DNA from: Alternaria dauci
Lineage: Eukaryota; Ascomycota; Dothideomycetes; Pleosporales; Pleosporaceae
Assembly: GCF_042100115.1 (NCBI RefSeq)
Contig: NC_091276.1
Coordinates: 2,356,001 to 2,420,000 of the forward strand
Reading direction: 5' to 3'
DNA length: 64,000 bases
The translations under genes were made by a program, and so were the position numbers. The notes beneath the pieces were generated by a model, which was not told where the DNA came from, searched no databases, and saw only the letters and a program-made list of their open reading frames with translations. Shown piece by piece: positions 23,270 to 34,568 of this stretch. The stretch's first letter is position 1, and each line of letters starts with the position of its first letter.

Positions 23270-24273
23270 GGTAATAATGGACGATATCAAACTGCTGGGG
23301 GAGTCGAGGCGTAGTAGAATAGACTGTCGCCTCCCATAAGGAATGGTAGCTAAGTTCTTGGACTACCAAAGGCCTGTTGCGGGCACAACGTTCTTTAATC
23401 ACCTCAGGCATGCACCCGATCATCGTCCGACTTACCCAGTGCGTGCTTACTGATAACCAAGGCGACCACCCGTACATGCATCTCGACATGCTCATGACGT
23501 CCCCGCAACCCCGCATGTGCACACGGTGTCCAATGACACCCTTGCGGAGGGCGGCGATAAGGTCCTCGGAGGGTTAGCACGCGACATGGGAGAGGCGATA
23601 CGACAGGGGCCACTGCGTGCTAAGAGTGACCAAGAGGTGATAAGCGTCGCTTGGCCACAAGCGGATCGCACAGAAAAGCTTTGCTGGAGGCCGCCCAAAA
23701 GCTTGGTCGACGTCAAAGGCTTGGGTTGCCAAAAGTCCGAAGTGTACTCCTAACTGCTGGCCCTTCCGCGGCGCAGAGTGCTTCAAGCCCATCAGAGTTC
23801 CTATCTGTTGAACGTGCATGCCCTTGATTACTTTTGTACAATTCGGTTCGCGCATTGCGTACGGTTGTTGACGCGAGCAGCATGCAAGGAAAAATGGCAC
23901 CGTTCTGGGCAAGTAGCACAGGCGCTATCTTCTCCACCGACCTATCCCCGCACTACCGAGCGCGTGCACATGCGGAGATGGATGAAATGCTGACGATCCG
24001 GGGTCGGCAAAGTTGCTATGACTTCTGATTCTTTGGAATACCGAGGGCCATCAAATATAGAGGAATCCATAGATGGAAGTGTAACAAATAACCATGCTTT
24101 TCATTGTTGATACTGAAAGCCACATTTGTGCCAGAACGCCATATTATGCTCAAATAACAGATACAAGGTCTAATCGTAGCAATCGCTAATGCCATACGCT
24201 CATGCTCTCAAATGCAGTACTAACGCGCTCATGCTCGTCGCTCATAGGACTCGTGATCAATGCATCGGAAAAC
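23270..24273. other. Promoter of the Jen1-type gene and 3' side of the SulP gene
   Basis: About 1 kb with no gene. The part near the transporter holds the tandem CreA-type site annotated separately. Reading frames here are short and unremarkable. Confidence 0.4.
23501..23514 (-). promoter_or_regulatory. Tandem CreA/Mig1-type sites (GCGGGG twice)
   Basis: On the minus strand GCGGGG occurs twice, 8 bp apart, about 230 bp before the Jen1-type start codon. Both fit SYGGRG. Yeast JEN1 is glucose-repressed through Mig1, and paired sites are the functional form in well-studied CreA promoters, so this is a reasonable regulatory call. It rests on motif and position only. Confidence 0.5.
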
Positions 24274-26816
24274 TCAAGCTCGGCTAGACGCGGCCCTTGA
24301 CCCTTCTGCGGAGCTGCCAAACTCCTCAGTCAATCGCTCCAGTTCCGTCATGCGAAGTGCCTCCTCAACGCTCCGTACAAAATGCCTTGGACCGCCGCAC
24401 ATGTCAATAATACCGCTCTTATCAAACAGCTGATAGACTGGACTAGACTCTTTGGGAACTCGGCAGAAGAAGACCCTGACTTGCCTGCTTCTGTAAGACT
24501 CGACAATCTCGGCGAGGACCTGCGCTCCAGCACCGTCAAGCGATGTGACGCCATGGACATCGAAGATGATGTTCTTGTTGTGCTCTGCGCGGCGAACACG
24601 GGGTAGAGCGGGATGTGCCTTGTCAGTGCCATGGTCTTCGAGACGGCGAAGACGGGTCTTGAGATTTCCAGTGTTGGCGAAGGTCAGAGGTTCTGGAATC
24701 TTGACAATCAGACACCCTTCGATGAACTCGACATGTCCCGAATAATTTTCAGCGTTGGAAAATTGGTTCGTGGTTCCTGGCACACGACCCAAGATTTGGA
24801 TGCGCGGACGGACTGAATGCCGGATCAAGCGTAGGATGGAAAGACCAATACCGACTCCGATGCCGCGCTTCAGGTCCCAGATGATGGTGATGACGAAAAT
24901 GAGACCCATGAGGACAAGCTCCGACCAGCCTCGAATCTTGAGGAAGAACTTGACATCATGCGGTGCTTCTTCGACAAGTGAATATGCTACAACAGAGACC
25001 ATGGCGCAAAGAACGCCTTTTGGCAGGTAGTAGAAATATGGTAGCATGAAAACGGTGCACAGGATGGTGATGATTGACAGCAGCACTGAGCTCATAGGGG
25101 TCAGCCCCCCAGTGGATGCGTTGACCTTGGAACGACCGTAGCCACCAAAGGCTGGAAGTGCCATGAACAGCCCTCCGGTGATGTTTGCTGTTCCTAGCGC
25201 AATGAGTTCGCGGTTCGCACTGAGGGGCATGTGAACGCCATCCTTGTTCAGGTCGCCGCTGCCCAAGGATTTTGCGGCAACCGAAGACTCGAAGAAACCG
25301 AGCATAGCAATGATCAGAGCGGTGTTGATGGCGTCTGATACATACTTGAGGTGCGACGTCTCGAAGGGAAAGTGGACCGAGAATAACTTGGCGCTGGAGT
25401 TGACGTCTCCAAGAACGGCCAGGCCTTGTTGGTCTAAACGGTATCTCCAGGTAAGCAGAGCAGATAGTACGACGACTACGAATCGATCGGGAATGTATGC
25501 GACACTGGGGTATCGTGGCTGCAAACGCTTCTTGAACTCTCTGCACGTTTGTCAGTTGTGGTAGCAGAAAGACGGTACTGTGGAACGCACCTGAAGAACA
25601 TGATGATGAAAAAGGCGGTAAAGGACATGGCACATGTGAGCCCGTGGGCGCGACCCACGTTGCGGAAGAGGAAGACGACCTTGTCCAAGCAGCTGCCATG
25701 CGAGACCTGGTCGGCAGCCAGCCTGGCAAGCCCCATCTGAGGAATGAGCTGATCAACGAAAATGACGACACCAATGGCGCTGATGAAGCCTCGCAGGAAG
25801 GGCCGACTTAGAACGTTGTCCAGGAAGCCAAGTCTGAAGAAGCCTGCAACGAGGATGAAAGCACCAGCCATACATGTCACGATGCCCGCAATCTCAGCAT
25901 TGCGCCTGCCATCGTTGTCGTGCGTGGTGCCCTTTTTGATGTTCTCGCGCACGATTTCGCCGATGAGGAGCGAGCCAGGCGCTTCGGGACCGACAATCAT
26001 CTGCGGACAGGTACCTAGGACAGCGTAGATGAGGGGGTTGAGGGCGAAGCTGTAGAGGCCATGGACGGGGGGCAGGTGGGCGAGGTTGGAGGCGTACGAG
26101 AGGGCCATGGGGATGTAGAAGGAGGCCATGGTGATGGCAGCGACGAGGTCGCCCTTGAAGTAGCGCCACTTGTACTGCTGGGTCCAGTTGAGGACGGGGA
26201 TGTAGTACTTGAGGTACATCATGCGCTTGTCCTTGATGCCATGGCGCTCGGCGAGCCAGCGCGTGGTGCTCATCTTCTGCCCGTTCTTCTTGTTGAGCAC
26301 GCCGTCGGCGAAGGCGTCGCCCAGCAGCGCATGCGCCTCATCGGGCTCGCCAGGCTCTGCCGTCTCTTGAATGCCTGGAAACACACCACCAAAGCTCTGC
26401 TCCGAGTGTATGCTGCCCGCAAAGCTGCCGTAGTTGCGATGTGACGACGGCCTCGCGTCGGCGCAGTTCTGCTGATTGAGCAGCCGGGTGCGCGCCGTCG
26501 GCTCGAGGTCGATCTCGATGATGCCGCCCGGAGCAGGCACGCCGTCGTGCGTCGAGTGGACTGACGTCGCATCCGTCGTGGGCTGGATGCCGTGGGGGGA
26601 GAAGTCGAGGTCGTGGGGGCCCTGGCTGCTGGAGGGCTCGGGCTCGGGCTCGGGCTCGTCGTCGTCGTCGTCGTAGTAGCGGCGGGGGTGCATGGTTTCC
26701 TCTGGAGAGCTGGACCTGTCCGAGGGCACATGGGCCTGGCGAAGCTGGCTGGGCGTCGACGGAGCGTGGGCGTGCCGGGCGCTGGCATTTGAAGAGTCGC
26801 GCGAGTGTGAAGCCAT
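24274..26816 (-). CDS. SulP-family anion transporter with STAS domain
   Basis: A membrane transporter of the SLC26/SulP family. Two exons (26816-25591 and 25540-24274, intron 50 nt) give 830 residues. The first 200 residues are polar, with an acidic and Pro-rich run (DDDDDEPEPEPEP) and many Ser. The membrane part starts with YYIPVLNWTQQYKWRYFKGD and carries the family signature MALSYASNLAHLPPVHGLYS, then CPQMIVGPEAPGS. The C-terminal STAS domain (about 671-800) contains IIFDVHGVTSLDGAGAQVL. The long N-terminus and the GPEAPGSLLIGE motif remind me more of the yeast YPR003C-like group than of the Sul1/Cys-14 sulfate permeases, so sulfate as substrate is uncertain. The ATG at 26816 is the first in frame with a good context (agcATGG). 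Confidence 0.88.
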
Positions 26817-27327
26817 GCTGTGCGAAGCGACAGACGAGGCAGCGAATCGGAGCGAGGGTGATGGCCGTGCTGCAGACACAACAGGCGTCTATGGTCGACG
26901 ACACAGGCACAGGCACTGCGAGCTTTTCTCACCGCAAAGCATAGCGCTCCCGAGGCAGGGCGGGCGAGAGAAAAGCATGGACGGCGTGGAGCAGCTGGTC
27001 ATTTTGCACCGCGGCAGAGAATCCTCCCTAGCCTCCCACCCTTGGATCAGTGCACGTGCTGTGTGTGTCACATTCTGGTCATGTCATGGCGGCACCGCTG
27101 AATGGCTAGCACCAACAGCGGAGGTTGGCAAAGTCCCCGCCAAAACGGCCATGGAGTCATCGTGGGCTGCTCCATTCAGTCCGCGCCGACCATTGTCATT
27201 ACTCCGGTCTCCGTTCGCCTCTGCAGCACGGCAACAAGCAAAGAGCATACATATACCAAACCTGGATTTCCTGCGTCTTGCTTGAATCCCACACGACACA
27301 CTCAATTGCCGCCTGCTGCACACAAAA
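26817..27327. other. Divergent promoter region, SulP and LYS1
   Basis: About 510 bp shared by two divergently transcribed genes. I see no coding content and no clear regulatory motif. Confidence 0.45.
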
Positions 27328-28606
27328 ATGTCGTTCCCCACACTCCATGCCCGCGCAGAGGCCAAACCGCTCGAGCACCGTTCGTGGTAAGTATGCACGC
27401 ACCTAGACTCACTCGGCGCATGCACCTTGCTCACTGACGCCCGCAGCCTCACACCCACGACGGCCAAGAAGCTGCTCGACGCAGGCTACCCCGTGCTTGT
27501 CGAGCGCTCACCCAAAGACGCAAACTATGCCCGCATCTTCAAGGACGAGGAATTCGAACAGGCAGGCGCAACCCTCATCGAAGAGGGCGCATACAAAAAT
27601 GCGCCCAAGGACAATCGCATCATCATTGGCCTGAAAGAACTGCCCGAGGACGACTTCCCCCTCGAGCAAACCTTTGTCCACTTTGCCCACTGCTACAAGC
27701 AACAGGGCGGCTGGGAAAAGGTCCTGGCCAGGTTTCCCCGCGGAGGAGGCACCCTATACGACCTCGAGTTCTTGCAGGATGAGTCAGGCAGGCGTGTAGC
27801 TGCCTTTGGCTACCACGCGGGCTTTGTCGGTGCCGCGCTTGCTATCAAGGTGCGTCAGGGAAAGCGCAATGCTGTCTCCACCCCATGCTAACTGCACCCA
27901 GACATGGTCGTGGCAGCTCACCCACCCCAACGGCGAGCCTCTTCCAGGTCTCGAAACCTTCACCCAAGGCCGCGGATACTACAACAACGAGAGCGAGCTG
28001 ATCGCCCAGCTCAACGAGGACGTCGCAGCCGGTGAGAAGGTTGCTGGCCACAAGCCCACCAGTTTGGTTCTCGGCGCCCTTGGACGATGTGGCTCCGGTG
28101 CCGTCGACCTTCTCGAGAAGATTGGCTGCCCCGAGATCAAGAAGTGGGATCTGGCCGAGACCAAGGAGCGTGACGGTCCCTACCCAGAGATCATCCAGTC
28201 GGACATTTTCGTCAACTGCATCTACCTCTCCAAGCCCATCCCACCCTTTGTCAACAAGGAGAGCCTCAAGTCGCCAGACCGCAGACTCAGCGTCGTATGT
28301 GACGTCTCGTGCGACACGACAAATCCCCACAACCCCATCCCCATCTACGACATCAACACTACCTTTGACAAGCCCACCGTCGACGTCGCCGTCGAGGGCA
28401 ACGGTCCTAGGCTGTCCGTCATCTCCATCGACCACCTCCCCTCTGCCCTGCCCCGCGAATCATCAGAGGCCTTTAGCAATGCTCTGCTGCCTAGCCTCAT
28501 GGCCCTCAAGGACCGATCCACCACGCCCGTCTGGCAAGGCGCAGAGAAGCTGTTCCAGGAAAAGGTGCAGACTCTGCCTGGCGGTGTTCCCAAAAAGGAA
28601 GTGTAG
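27328..28606 (+). CDS. LYS1: Saccharopine dehydrogenase (NAD+, L-lysine-forming)
   Basis: The last step of the fungal aminoadipate pathway: saccharopine plus NAD+ gives lysine and 2-oxoglutarate. Three exons (27328-27386, 27447-27849 and 27902-28606, introns 60 and 52 nt) give 388 residues, close to the 373 of yeast Lys1. Exon 1 gives SFPTLHARAEAKPLEHRS, and splicing produces EHRSCLTPTTAKKLLDAGY, the usual N-terminal substrate region. Lys83 (GLKELP) and His101 (FVHFAHCYK) match the two catalytic residues known in yeast Lys1. The NAD-binding part includes VLGALGRCGSGAVDLLEKIG and later CDVSCDTTNPHNPIPIYD. The C-terminus is KKEV, so there is no obvious peroxisomal tail signal. It is the last gene before the AT-rich block, whose edge lies about 130 bp beyond the stop. 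Confidence 0.95.
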
Positions 28607-28739
28607 AACTTTCCCTCTCACATCAGTCCTACAAATGACACTGTACCATGTAAAAGATAGAAATGAATAATGCTTATGACTATACCATCTCTTGTCTGTA
28701 TCACACGAAAGGAGTGTCCAGTTCTCTATACGCACATAT

Positions 28740-29291
28740 TACGTCTACTACATTAATAAGCTATCTTTACAAAGATAAGTGTTAGATTAATAAGAAAGTA
28801 ATAGGTTCTTATATAGTAGAGTGCGTAAATAATAATAGAGTATAATAATAATATTAAGTTATAAAGGAAGTATTATATATAAAGATAAAACTAGTTAAAT
28901 AAATATTAGGAACTAGACGTATCTAGTACCTTCTAGTCTAGAATAGACTAGGATAGACTTAAATACTCCTTCCTTTACTATTATAGCTTAATAGTAATTT
29001 ATCTCTAGTCTACTTAAGAATAATACTACTATTTATACTAATTATTATATATCTAGTATCCTATATTACTATTATTTAATATTTAAATAGCTCTTCTTTT
29101 TAATACTTATATATATATCTTTCTTTTATAATAAGCTCTTATACTTAACTTTTTAGTAGTACTTAATATACTAAAAGGTCTACTACCTTTAAAGTATAAG
29201 TTATAGATAATATAATAAATAACCTTAGCTTTCTATCCTTTAGTAAAGTAATATTACTACCTAAAGACTATTTAAGTCTACTATAGACTAT
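28740..29291. other. AT-rich edge without identified element
   Basis: This first 550 bp of the AT-rich block shows the RIP signature, but I could not match it to another repeat in the window. Confidence 0.4.
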
Positions 29292-29766
29292 TATTATAAG
29301 GTAATAAGAAGTTAATTCCTTTTTATATAAGTTATATAAAAGAAGACTATTAGGTAGATATAAGAAATAAAAGTAGATCTAAGGTAAGGCTTAGATTATA
29401 TAAAAGGAATAGTATCTTACTAAGACCTAGCTTCTAGGAGGCTAGTAAAGAATAGAAGGCTATAGCCCTCTTAGGCCTCCCTCTTAAAAAGGAAGCTAAG
29501 GAGGATAGGACCTAAGGTAATAAGTATAAGAATATATTAGATCTTATTATTATACTTATTATAGTTAACTTAAATAGTTTATCTCTTATATAGATTATTA
29601 ACTAGTTATTCTATTATTTATAGAATTAGTATTATTTATCTCTTAGTTAATAATAATAACTCTTTTCTACTTAATTATTCTATACACTACCTTATAGACT
29701 ATTACCTAAACCTATCTTACCTTAGTAAGGACTAAGCTTAGAGAAGTATAGTAAACCCCTATAGCA
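29292..29766 (+). mobile_element. LTR related to the 489-bp Gypsy LTRs
   Basis: It starts tattataaggtaataagaag, like the LTRs at 45,614 and 59,073, diverges in its second hundred bases, then again matches them from about 29,520 to its end near ctatagca. It is followed by an internal region in the same orientation, so it is read as the 5' LTR of a related but distinct Gypsy element. Confidence 0.65.
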
Positions 29767-31926
29767 GAGAAACTAAAGGAAGTATAAGTAGTTAAAGAAC
29801 TATAAGGCTTAGGGATAGTATAGGAAAAAGGAGGCTTTATAGAAACTAGCTAAATAGTATTTAGCTATAAAATAATAATTATAATATATACTCTTTTTAA
29901 TATTTCTATATCTACTTACTATATTAAGTACTTATTCCTAATAGAGAATTAGTAATAAAGTACTTTACTATAACCCTTATATAATAACTATAATAAGGTT
30001 AATAGTATTATTAGGGCCCTTAGGGGACCTATCTATAGTACTATGATAAACTTTAGTACTTATTACCTTATCTTAGACTACTATAGCTATATAAGATAAT
30101 AATAATACTATAATAACTTAAGAGCTTAAAGAATTAAGGAACTAAAAAAGATTAGAATATTATTACTAAGAACTAATATATCTATAAGCTTTATAAAGTA
30201 GAGTCTTCTTTAGTAACTAAATAGTACTAGAAGAGGATAAAGCTTATCTTACTTCTTTAACTAGACTAAAGAGCTACTTTAATTTAGATATACCTTATCT
30301 AAAAGACTTTAAAAGGTTTATAATATATAATTACTTAGAGTATAACTACTAAGTATATAACTTTAAAGCTATTTTTTAAAAAGTACTTAATACCTTTTAT
30401 ACTAACTTATATAAAGTTAACTTTATAGTTGAAGTCTTAGAAAAAACTACTAACTTAACTTAAGATACCTAAACTTAAGACTATATAGAGTAAAATACTT
30501 TATAAATACTAACTTAAGATTAACTTAAAGCTATTTTACTTAAGATACTTAACCCTAAGTTATTATAGTACTTTTAAGCTTATAATAAACTAAAATATAC
30601 TATTTAGTATTATTACTAAGACTTTAATATTATTACTAAGACCTTAATATCCTACTAGCTAAATTAAATACGTTCTAAAGTAAGTTAAGTAACTATCTAA
30701 AAGAGTAATACTAAATAGATTTTCTAAACTCTCTCTTTCTAAAGATCTAAAAAGAAATTATACTTATAGACTTTTTAGAGTATTTACTAGTCTTAAAGCT
30801 AAATACTTTAGTAAGATACTACTAAAGTAAGTTAAAGTAAATACTTAATTTTCCTTAGTATTTTAGGGAATAGTAATATTCCCTAACTAGTTAATTAAGA
30901 TAAAGTATAAAGATAATAAGATATCTTATAACTCCTATATAGGGCCTCCTTAAACTTAGAAAAACGCTAAGAAGTTTAATTTAGGCTATTTTAATTTAAA
31001 ACTACTAAAAAAAGACTAAAGTAGACTAAAAGATATTAATAAAGTCTATTAAGGCTATAATAAGCTTAGAAAACTCTAGAAAGAATATCTTAAGACTGAA
31101 AAAAACTAAAAGATCTAAAACTCTTTACGTTAAGGAAAAGTACGAAGTAGAAGAACTAATATCTTTTTTATTTACTTATATTATACTTAAACCTTTATTA
31201 TAGAGATCTTAGACTCCTATATAAAGTAATATACTTAAAGCTAATTAAGATACTAATATTATAAGTTATAATTAAGGAATTAGAACTAATAATAGCTTTA
31301 ATTAACTAAACCCTATAACTAAACCTCTTATTAGTAGTAACTACTAAGAAGTAAGACTTTACAGTTTAACTCTTACTTAAGTTATTAGTTAAGGGGGTAA
31401 TTAGTAAAAAGTTAAAAGTATATAAAACTATTATAGTTCTATAAGTATTAAAGACTCCTATAAAAAAACTAAGGTATAAGATATACTATTTATTATAGTA
31501 GAGATCCTAAAGTACTATATATACTTAGGACTACTATAGATAGACGTATATAACCTAAAGTTTAACTTCCCTAAGTAAAGGTTAATCTTTAGGGGATAAA
31601 AGGATAAGGATAAGGCTCCTTTCTATAAGATTATACTAGAAGAGGCTAAAGAGTTTAAAAAGATAATATATAACCCTATATTAGATATATATAGCTATCT
31701 TATTACTTTAGTACTCTAGATTAGCTTAGAAGGGGCTAATAAAGTAGGACTACCCCTATAGTATACTAAATTTATAGAACTTAGCTTAGAAGATAACTTA
31801 AGAGTACTTATAGAATATAGACTATAAGACCTAGCTATTAACTTACTACCTAAGGCTATAGCACCTTAAATATTACTATATAACCTCTCGAAGATAGAGC
31901 TTAAGCTATTATATAAGTATTTAGAT
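29767..31926 (+). mobile_element. Ty3/Gypsy gag-pol remnant (to start of RT), truncated
   Basis: This continues from the LTR at 29,292-29,766. Reading TAG and TAA as mutated Gln codons, the plus strand near 31,480-31,926 gives a protease-to-RT linker of Gypsy type: AINLLPKAIAPQILLYNLS followed by a K-x-E-L-x-L-L helix that normally precedes reverse transcriptase. The element is cut at about 31,926, where element C begins. The first 1.7 kb is probably gag but carries no motif I can name. Confidence 0.6.
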
Positions 31927-34167
31927 ACCCCCCTAGGCCTTATAGATAGGGCCTATAGTATTATCTTATATTACGTTACTAAGAAATTTTAAAACTAAGC
32001 CTAAACTATCCTAGTATATTTAGAAGTCTCTTTTTACCTATAATACCTCTTTATTTATCCCCTATATTACGCCTAGCTATACTACTTTAACGTCCCTACT
32101 ATTATAATTACTACTAATACTACCTAGAGATAGAGAAGCTCTATTATATTATAGTAATTATATTTTAAAAGTATAAGTACTACTACTATTATAATTATAG
32201 TTATAGTTATAGTTGTAATTATAATTATAATTCCCTTTAAGTAGCTATAAAGCTAATATATTACTATTACCTAAACTCTTCTATAGCCGCTACGCACCTA
32301 ATAGGTCCTATTACGCTATATCCTAAGCCTCCTATATTATTATTATTATTATTAAATTAATTATCTACTACCTTATTAATACCTACCCTATATATATAAT
32401 TATTAGCTATACCTACTTAATATAATTATAAGATAGAGATAAGCTAGCTAAGGACCTACTTTAGCTATCTATTATAGTCCCTACTTATAACTATCTTAAT
32501 ATACGCTTCTTACTCTATTATAAGTATACCCCTAGCTACTATTATATTACTTAGCTTCTTAATATAAATATTTTTCTCTATAGTAATAGATAACCTTACT
32601 TCTATATTTATCTTAGTACTAGCTAGTAAAGTAATACTACTTAAGTAAATAAGAGTTATAGTAAATAGGCTATCTATAATATTTTATTTTCTATAAGTGT
32701 AGGGGTATTATTGAAATATAACTTTAAAAAAATTAAAAAGTAGCTATCACTCTACTTATTAGTCGTAAAAGTTAATAAAAATAATAAAGTAATAACGCGG
32801 TTTAAATATAGGACTCATTAGCGTTTTATAGTAAAGCTCTAACGTCTATATATAAAAACTAAAGTTAAAAACATTTACTAAAGGTAATAAAAAAAAGACA
32901 CCTATTAAACTTTAGTAGACCTAATAGGGATTACTAGCTATTAGCTAGTAATATAATTATAATATATTATAAAGGGAGGGAGGAGAGGACATAGTATATT
33001 TACTATAACTAAGAGGAGGTTATATAAAAACCTAGCTACTTCTAACCTTTATACTAATACTAACTTATAAGCTTACCTTTAATACTATATATAATTAACT
33101 TATACTATATACGACCGCCTTATAAATAAATACTATAGTAATCCTTAATATATTATACTGTAAGAATAATCGCACCCTAGTAGGGGAGGTCCTACTCGTA
33201 CTATTTAATAATATAAAAGATCTAAGTATTATATATATTAGGGCGGCGGAGGCGGCGGTAGAGGTAGTAGTAGTAGTTACGAAGGGCGGAAATAGCAGAA
33301 GCTAGCAGAGGATAGCGTATATATTAGAAGGTTACGTCTTATCTCTAGTAGGCGCATAATACTATTATATATCTTTAGTATATAGCGTTTATAACACACT
33401 ACGTACGTACTAGCTATACTAAATATAGGCTTATATAAGCCCGTAGTTAACTAGTTAGCGCTTTATCTTAAAAAAGTCTCTAAACGTACTATAATAATAA
33501 AAAAAAAGTCTATAAAGGCTAAAGCTAAGTAGGCTATCTATATAGAAGAGAATTTTATATTAGTTCTTAGTAGTATTATCTAATAAGTTAAGAGAGGAGA
33601 GGTAGGTATTTAAGAAGGGGCTTAAGATACTATAAGGCTTAAGATTATTATAGTTTAAGCTAATTTAATCCTTAGTATACTAGTGCTTTATATCTACGTT
33701 AGTATTAATATTAAGTTCTATCTAGAACTTAAGGGATAGCTATTTAATACCTATAATATAATTATATATTATAAGGCGTATAGTATTAAAGAAGGTATTT
33801 CTCTTTAGTAGTAAGCTTTAGGATAGAGTATTAAAATAGAAGTTAAGAAATAGAAATTTAAAGAGCTAGTAGTTACTTAAATATTTCTATAGCCTTAAGT
33901 ACTATAGTTATAAGCCTAGAGGTAAGCTATAAACTATAGTTATTAACTAAAAAACTCCTTTTCTACTTTAACTCCTCTTCTCCCTAATATTACTATAACT
34001 ATCTAGAACTACTTAAAGTTTAGCGCTTTAGTTTTAACCTATCTATTATTAAACTATATATAGCTATATATAGTAAAAATAAGTGTTTAGGAAATATACC
34101 TTTACTATAATTTATAATAGTATCTTTTAATAGTATTATACTTATATCTTTTACTAGTACGTTTATT
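31927..34167 (+). mobile_element. Element C copy 1, split by element A copy 1
   Basis: A repeat of about 1.38 kb, made of 31,927-32,678 and 33,543-34,167 and interrupted by element A. A near-complete inverted copy lies at 44,296-45,079 plus 60,400-60,985, and a fragment lies at 62,372-62,642. All copies end at the same sequence (near tttaaataag). The plus strand carries a long degenerate frame if TAG/TAA are read as lost Gln codons, but I do not recognise its product. Class unknown. Confidence 0.6.
32679..33529 (+). mobile_element. Element A copy 1 (internally deleted), with 13-bp target duplication
   Basis: The left end is the attttattttctataagt type and the right end is gtctataaaggctaaagcta. 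The sequence taggctatctata is present at both 32,666-32,678 and 33,530-33,542, and only once in the uninterrupted inverted copy of element C near 44,955, which shows that it is a target-site duplication. At 851 bp it lacks most of the coding relic found in longer copies. Its 3' part keeps an unusually GC-rich patch (ggcggcggaggcggcgg at about 33,242). Confidence 0.75.
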
Positions 34168-34568
34168 ATTTAAATAAGTATTTAGATAAATAACTTTTTA
34201 TATAGCTAGATAAGGTATAGTAAGTCCTTAGTAAAGGTACTTATCCTCTTTACTTAAAAGAAAGATAATAGTATAAAGCTATATATTACCTATAAGGGCT
34301 TAAATAACGTTACTATAAAGAATAAGTGCTTTTTACTACTAATTACTAAGTCTCTATAGAGACTAGCTAGTATAAAGTACTATACTAAATAAGATATTAA
34401 GGAGGTATACTATAAAGTATATATCTAAAGAGGTAATAAATAGAAGACTACTTTCTATATAAGATATAGTAGTTTTAATAATACTATAATACTATTTAGC
34501 TTTATAAACACTTATATATAGCTTTAGGTTTATATCTACTAGGTCTTAGTAAGGCTAGATAATAAAGT
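34168..34568. other. AT-rich spacer, unidentified repeat
   Basis: This lies between the end of element C and the next element A. The degenerate plus-strand frame seems to run on from element C, but other copies of C do not share it. Identity unknown. Confidence 0.35.
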
